64,000 bases of DNA from Candidatus Gastranaerophilales bacterium (GTDB taxonomy: Bacteria > Cyanobacteriota > Vampirovibrionia > Gastranaerophilales > Gastranaerophilaceae), in the NCBI GenBank assembly GCA_944325865.1, contig CALVBS010000008.1, positions 1 through 64,000 of the forward strand. Reading direction: 5' to 3'. The notes beneath the pieces are model-generated. The model was given only the letters and a program-made list of their open reading frames with translations. It made no database searches and had not been told where the DNA came from. Shown in pieces: positions 62,060 through 64,000 of this stretch. The position numbers were made by a program, and so were the translations under genes. Position 1 is the first letter of the stretch. Each line of letters opens with the position of its first letter.

Positions 62060-62908
62060 ATGTTGAAACTGGATAATATAAAAGAGGTTGCATTTTTAGG
62101 CCCTGAAGCATCGTTTTCCGAGATGGCAAAGGATAAGTTTTGTGAGAAGTATCATATTAATCCGTATCCCAGACCGCAGAAGACAATACGGCAGGTTATA
62201 GAATATGTAATAGGAAATCCAGAGACAATAGGGGTTTTACCGGTTGAAAATTCGATAGAGGGAACTGTTCGGGAAAGTCTTGATACTCTTATGTTATGTG
62301 ATAATCCGAATATAAAAATTCTTGCGGAGATTATAATGCCGATAAAGCATTGTTTATTATCAAGAACTACCGAGTTTTATTCAATAACAGGTGTAATTTC
62401 ACATCCGCAGGCACTTGCACAGTGTCAGAATTTTATACATGATGAACTTCCCAGAAATCTTAATATTATTGAATCAACTAGTACAGCTGAGGCTGCAAGG
62501 AGTCTTGCGAATTATAATTTGACATATGCGGCAATAGGAAGTGAAAAGACTGCTGAGGTTTATAATTTAAATATTCTTAAAGAAAATATAAATGATGACA
62601 AATCTAATCAGACACGTTTTGTCCTGATAGGCGAGTATGATACGGAAAAAACAGGACGCGATAAAACTTCTATAGCCTTTTCAACTGATAACAGACCGGG
62701 GGCATTGCTTGAGGTATTGAATATTTTTTACAAAAATAATATTAATTTGACTTATATTTCTTCAAGACCATCAAAGCAGAAGTTTGGAGAATATATTTTT
62801 GTTGTTAATTTTGACGGTCATATAAGGTCGCAGAAAATTTTAAATACACTCTCTGAAGTAAAGGAAAAAACTACATATATGAAGTTTTTCGGTTCTTACG
62901 AGAAGTGA
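62060..62908 (+). CDS. pheA: prephenate dehydratase
   Basis: The 282-residue protein has FLGPEASFSEMA and GVLPVENSIEGTVRESLD of the catalytic domain, plus a C-terminal ACT domain with the ESRP-like SSRPSKQKFGEYIF for phenylalanine feedback. It converts prephenate to phenylpyruvate. TATAAT is at 62028-62033. The ATG at 62060 has GGAGTTAGG upstream and is preferred over the GTG at 62039. Confidence 0.95.
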   Translation: MLKLDNIKEVAFLGPEASFSEMAKDKFCEKYHINPYPRPQKTIRQVIEYVIGNPETIGVLPVENSIEGTVRESLDTLMLCDNPNIKILAEIIMPIKHCLLSRTTEFYSITGVISHPQALAQCQNFIHDELPRNLNIIESTSTAEAARSLANYNLTYAAIGSEKTAEVYNLNILKENINDDKSNQTRFVLIGEYDTEKTGRDKTSIAFSTDNRPGALLEVLNIFYKNNINLTYISSRPSKQKFGEYIFVVNFDGHIRSQKILNTLSEVKEKTTYMKFFGSYEK

Positions 62909-63087
62909 GTAATGCACATAATTTATCTGCTTTGCTATCTCTAACTTCCACATCTGCCTGATGTGAAATCACTTTTTATTTTTGATGCGGAAAAAGACTG
63001 TTCTAATTGTTCATCAGTGGCTCCTCGGCCTTTAAGAAGCTGATATTGATATTTCTAATTGTTAAGACTTGTCAATAGAGTTTATAA
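62909..63087. other. gap with a short open fragment
   Basis: On the minus strand, 62941-63054 is open for 37 codons without a start, encoding YQYQLLKGRGATDEQLEQSF and ending at TAG. It may be a remnant of a decayed gene. Nothing else was seen before the pilin promoter. Confidence 0.3.
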
Positions 63088-63116
63088 TTGAATATTATGA
63101 AATATTGTGTTATACT
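63088..63116 (+). promoter_or_regulatory. promoter of the pilin-like gene
   Basis: TTGAAT (63088-63093), an exact 17-bp spacer and TATACT (63111-63116) form a strong sigma-70 type promoter, about 48 bp before the ATG. AAGGAGG lies at 63151-63157. Confidence 0.8.
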
Positions 63117-63163
63117 AAAAACGTATAATTAGATAGTATAATTAAGTATAAAGGAGGTAGTAG

Positions 63164-64000
63164 ATGCAAAAGCTAAGTCTGGTAAGGATTTCGGGGGGGG
63201 GGCAGCCTAAATCAAAGCAAATAGAAGGGATTACATTAGTTAAGAAATTATCTGCACCTAAAAAAGATATAAGCAAATTTGGGTTTACCTTAGCGGAAGT
63301 TCTAATAACATTAGGAATAATCGGCATAGTTGCAGCAATGACACTTCCGGCATTAATAAACAAATACAGAGAGCAAGAAATAATAACACGTGTGAAAAAG
63401 ACTTACACCTCAATAGCACAGGCATTGGAGCTTGTTCAGGCAAATTACGGAACACCCGGTGATAACAGTTCACTGTTTGCTAAAGGCCGCACCTCTGCGG
63501 AGATAACAAAGGAGTTAAGCAAGTATTTTAACGGAGCAAGATATTGTGAAGCAGGTGCAAATGCTGAAGGTTGTAAGAATTTAAATTATAAAATAAAATA
63601 CGCATCACTTTTGCAAAGCGGAACGAGTGGAGCTCAAATGACTAATATGACCGGTTATCCGAGAATTGTGTTGAACAATGGTGCTGTTTTAGCGATAAGT
63701 ACACGGAATAGTGATTGTTCAAACTATGTTGTAAGCGGAACCAGTTTTAATTCGGATGGAAGTATTAAAAAAAATCCGGACGGAACAACCGCAACCTGGA
63801 CACAGACCAGAAACAACTGCGGAGTAGTTGTATTTGACGTAAACGGTGCAAAGCGGCCGAATCAGTTCGGATATGATGCATATCAAATAAATGTATTTAA
63901 AAACAAAATCGGAAAAGATTATTGGTCTGCAATGGGAACTTCAAGTTTAGACAATATATTGGCCGGTAAGAAAAATCCTCTGGTATATACCGACTATGAT
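63164..64000 (+). CDS. type IV pilin/pseudopilin-like protein (partial)
   Basis: The frame runs off the window. After a leader of about 40 residues it has GFTLAEVLITLGIIGIVAAM, the prepilin peptidase site and hydrophobic helix (G before F, Glu at +5) of type IV pilins, then a Cys- and Asn-rich globular part. A leader this long is unusual; it begins MQKLSLVRISGGGQ and contains a G10 tract. Pseudopilins act in pili or type II secretion. AAGGAGG precedes the ATG. Confidence 0.85.
   Translation, partial: MQKLSLVRISGGGQPKSKQIEGITLVKKLSAPKKDISKFGFTLAEVLITLGIIGIVAAMTLPALINKYREQEIITRVKKTYTSIAQALELVQANYGTPGDNSSLFAKGRTSAEITKELSKYFNGARYCEAGANAEGCKNLNYKIKYASLLQSGTSGAQMTNMTGYPRIVLNNGAVLAISTRNSDCSNYVVSGTSFNSDGSIKKNPDGTTATWTQTRNNCGVVVFDVNGAKRPNQFGYDAYQINVFKNKIGKDYWSAMGTSSLDNILAGKKNPLVYTDYD
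63193..63202 (+). repeat. G10 homopolymer in the pilin leader
   Basis: Ten consecutive G in an AT-rich genome, within codons 10-13 of the pilin-like gene. A change of one base would shift the frame before the prepilin cleavage site, so it could act as a phase-variation switch. Confidence 0.85.

Noticed and set aside
62060-62908. Prephenate dehydratase as part of the polyene-like cluster
   Set aside because: It is 15 kb away, has its own promoter and is a normal phenylalanine-pathway enzyme.
1-64000. CRISPR arrays, insertion sequences, prophage or integrase genes, rRNA
   Set aside because: No spaced direct repeats, transposase, phage or rRNA-like sequence was seen on either strand.

Overview
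The window is AT-rich, gene-dense bacterial DNA, most likely from a non-photosynthetic gut relative of the Cyanobacteria (Vampirovibrionia/Gastranaerophilales-type). This is inference. It rests on a pilin-like gene at the right edge with the FTLAEVLITLGIIG leader common in that group, on the rpmG-tRNA-Trp-secE-nusG-rplK-rplA gene order, on a diderm envelope toolkit (MlaD, AsmA-like, LolA-like, LpxL-like proteins), and on several large lineage-type proteins I cannot match to known families. No phage, insertion sequence, CRISPR array or rRNA was seen.

Left part (1-9.3 kb): a partial gene end, a LysM/EF-hand protein, two small unknowns, a SpmA/SpmB pair, then the leftward ribosomal/transcription operon with tRNA-Trp and a probable L1-binding leader, a coiled-coil protein, coaD and hemW. 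Middle-left (8.8-29.4 kb): a rightward three-gene set (1200-residue acidic membrane protein with a TonB-like end, a small sigma-like factor, a zinc-ribbon/STAND ATPase/TPR protein), upp and MlaD with a 95-nt overlap, an omega-like protein, purine nucleoside phosphorylase, an EF-hand Gly-rich protein, a 782-residue unknown, plsY, and a VWA/FHA/TonB-like envelope locus.

Centre (29.4-47 kb): a single 2062-residue protein in which I recognise a papain-like Gln/Cys/His/Asn set split by about 700 residues, followed by a complete-looking aryl-polyene-type type II fatty-acid/polyketide cluster. The cluster is nine leftward genes (acyltransferase, MMPL exporter, LolA-like carrier, thioesterase, ligase-dehydratase fusion, membrane protein, two ACPs, PlsC-like acyltransferase) plus a ketosynthase-like factor, and four rightward genes (ketosynthase, dehydratase, ketoreductase, ketosynthase), arranged around a tight divergent promoter.

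Right part (47-64 kb): a uridine-kinase-like protein, a WG-repeat protein, an AsmA-like giant, a five-gene signalling operon (GAF/HD-GYP, TPR, two response regulators, pentapeptide-repeat protein), a GT2 glycosyltransferase, a degenerate M48-like protein, a probable ADP-ribosyltransferase, twin TFIIB-type zinc-ribbon proteins, a phosphohexomutase, prephenate dehydratase and the pilin-like gene, whose leader holds a G10 tract.

The strongest leads for something undescribed are the giant split-triad protease, an FKG/FRG motif shared by the N-termini of three unrelated proteins, a recurrent -10/N6/ATG leaderless start pattern, a 20-bp element shared upstream of the two EF-hand genes, and the VWA/FHA/TonB-like locus.
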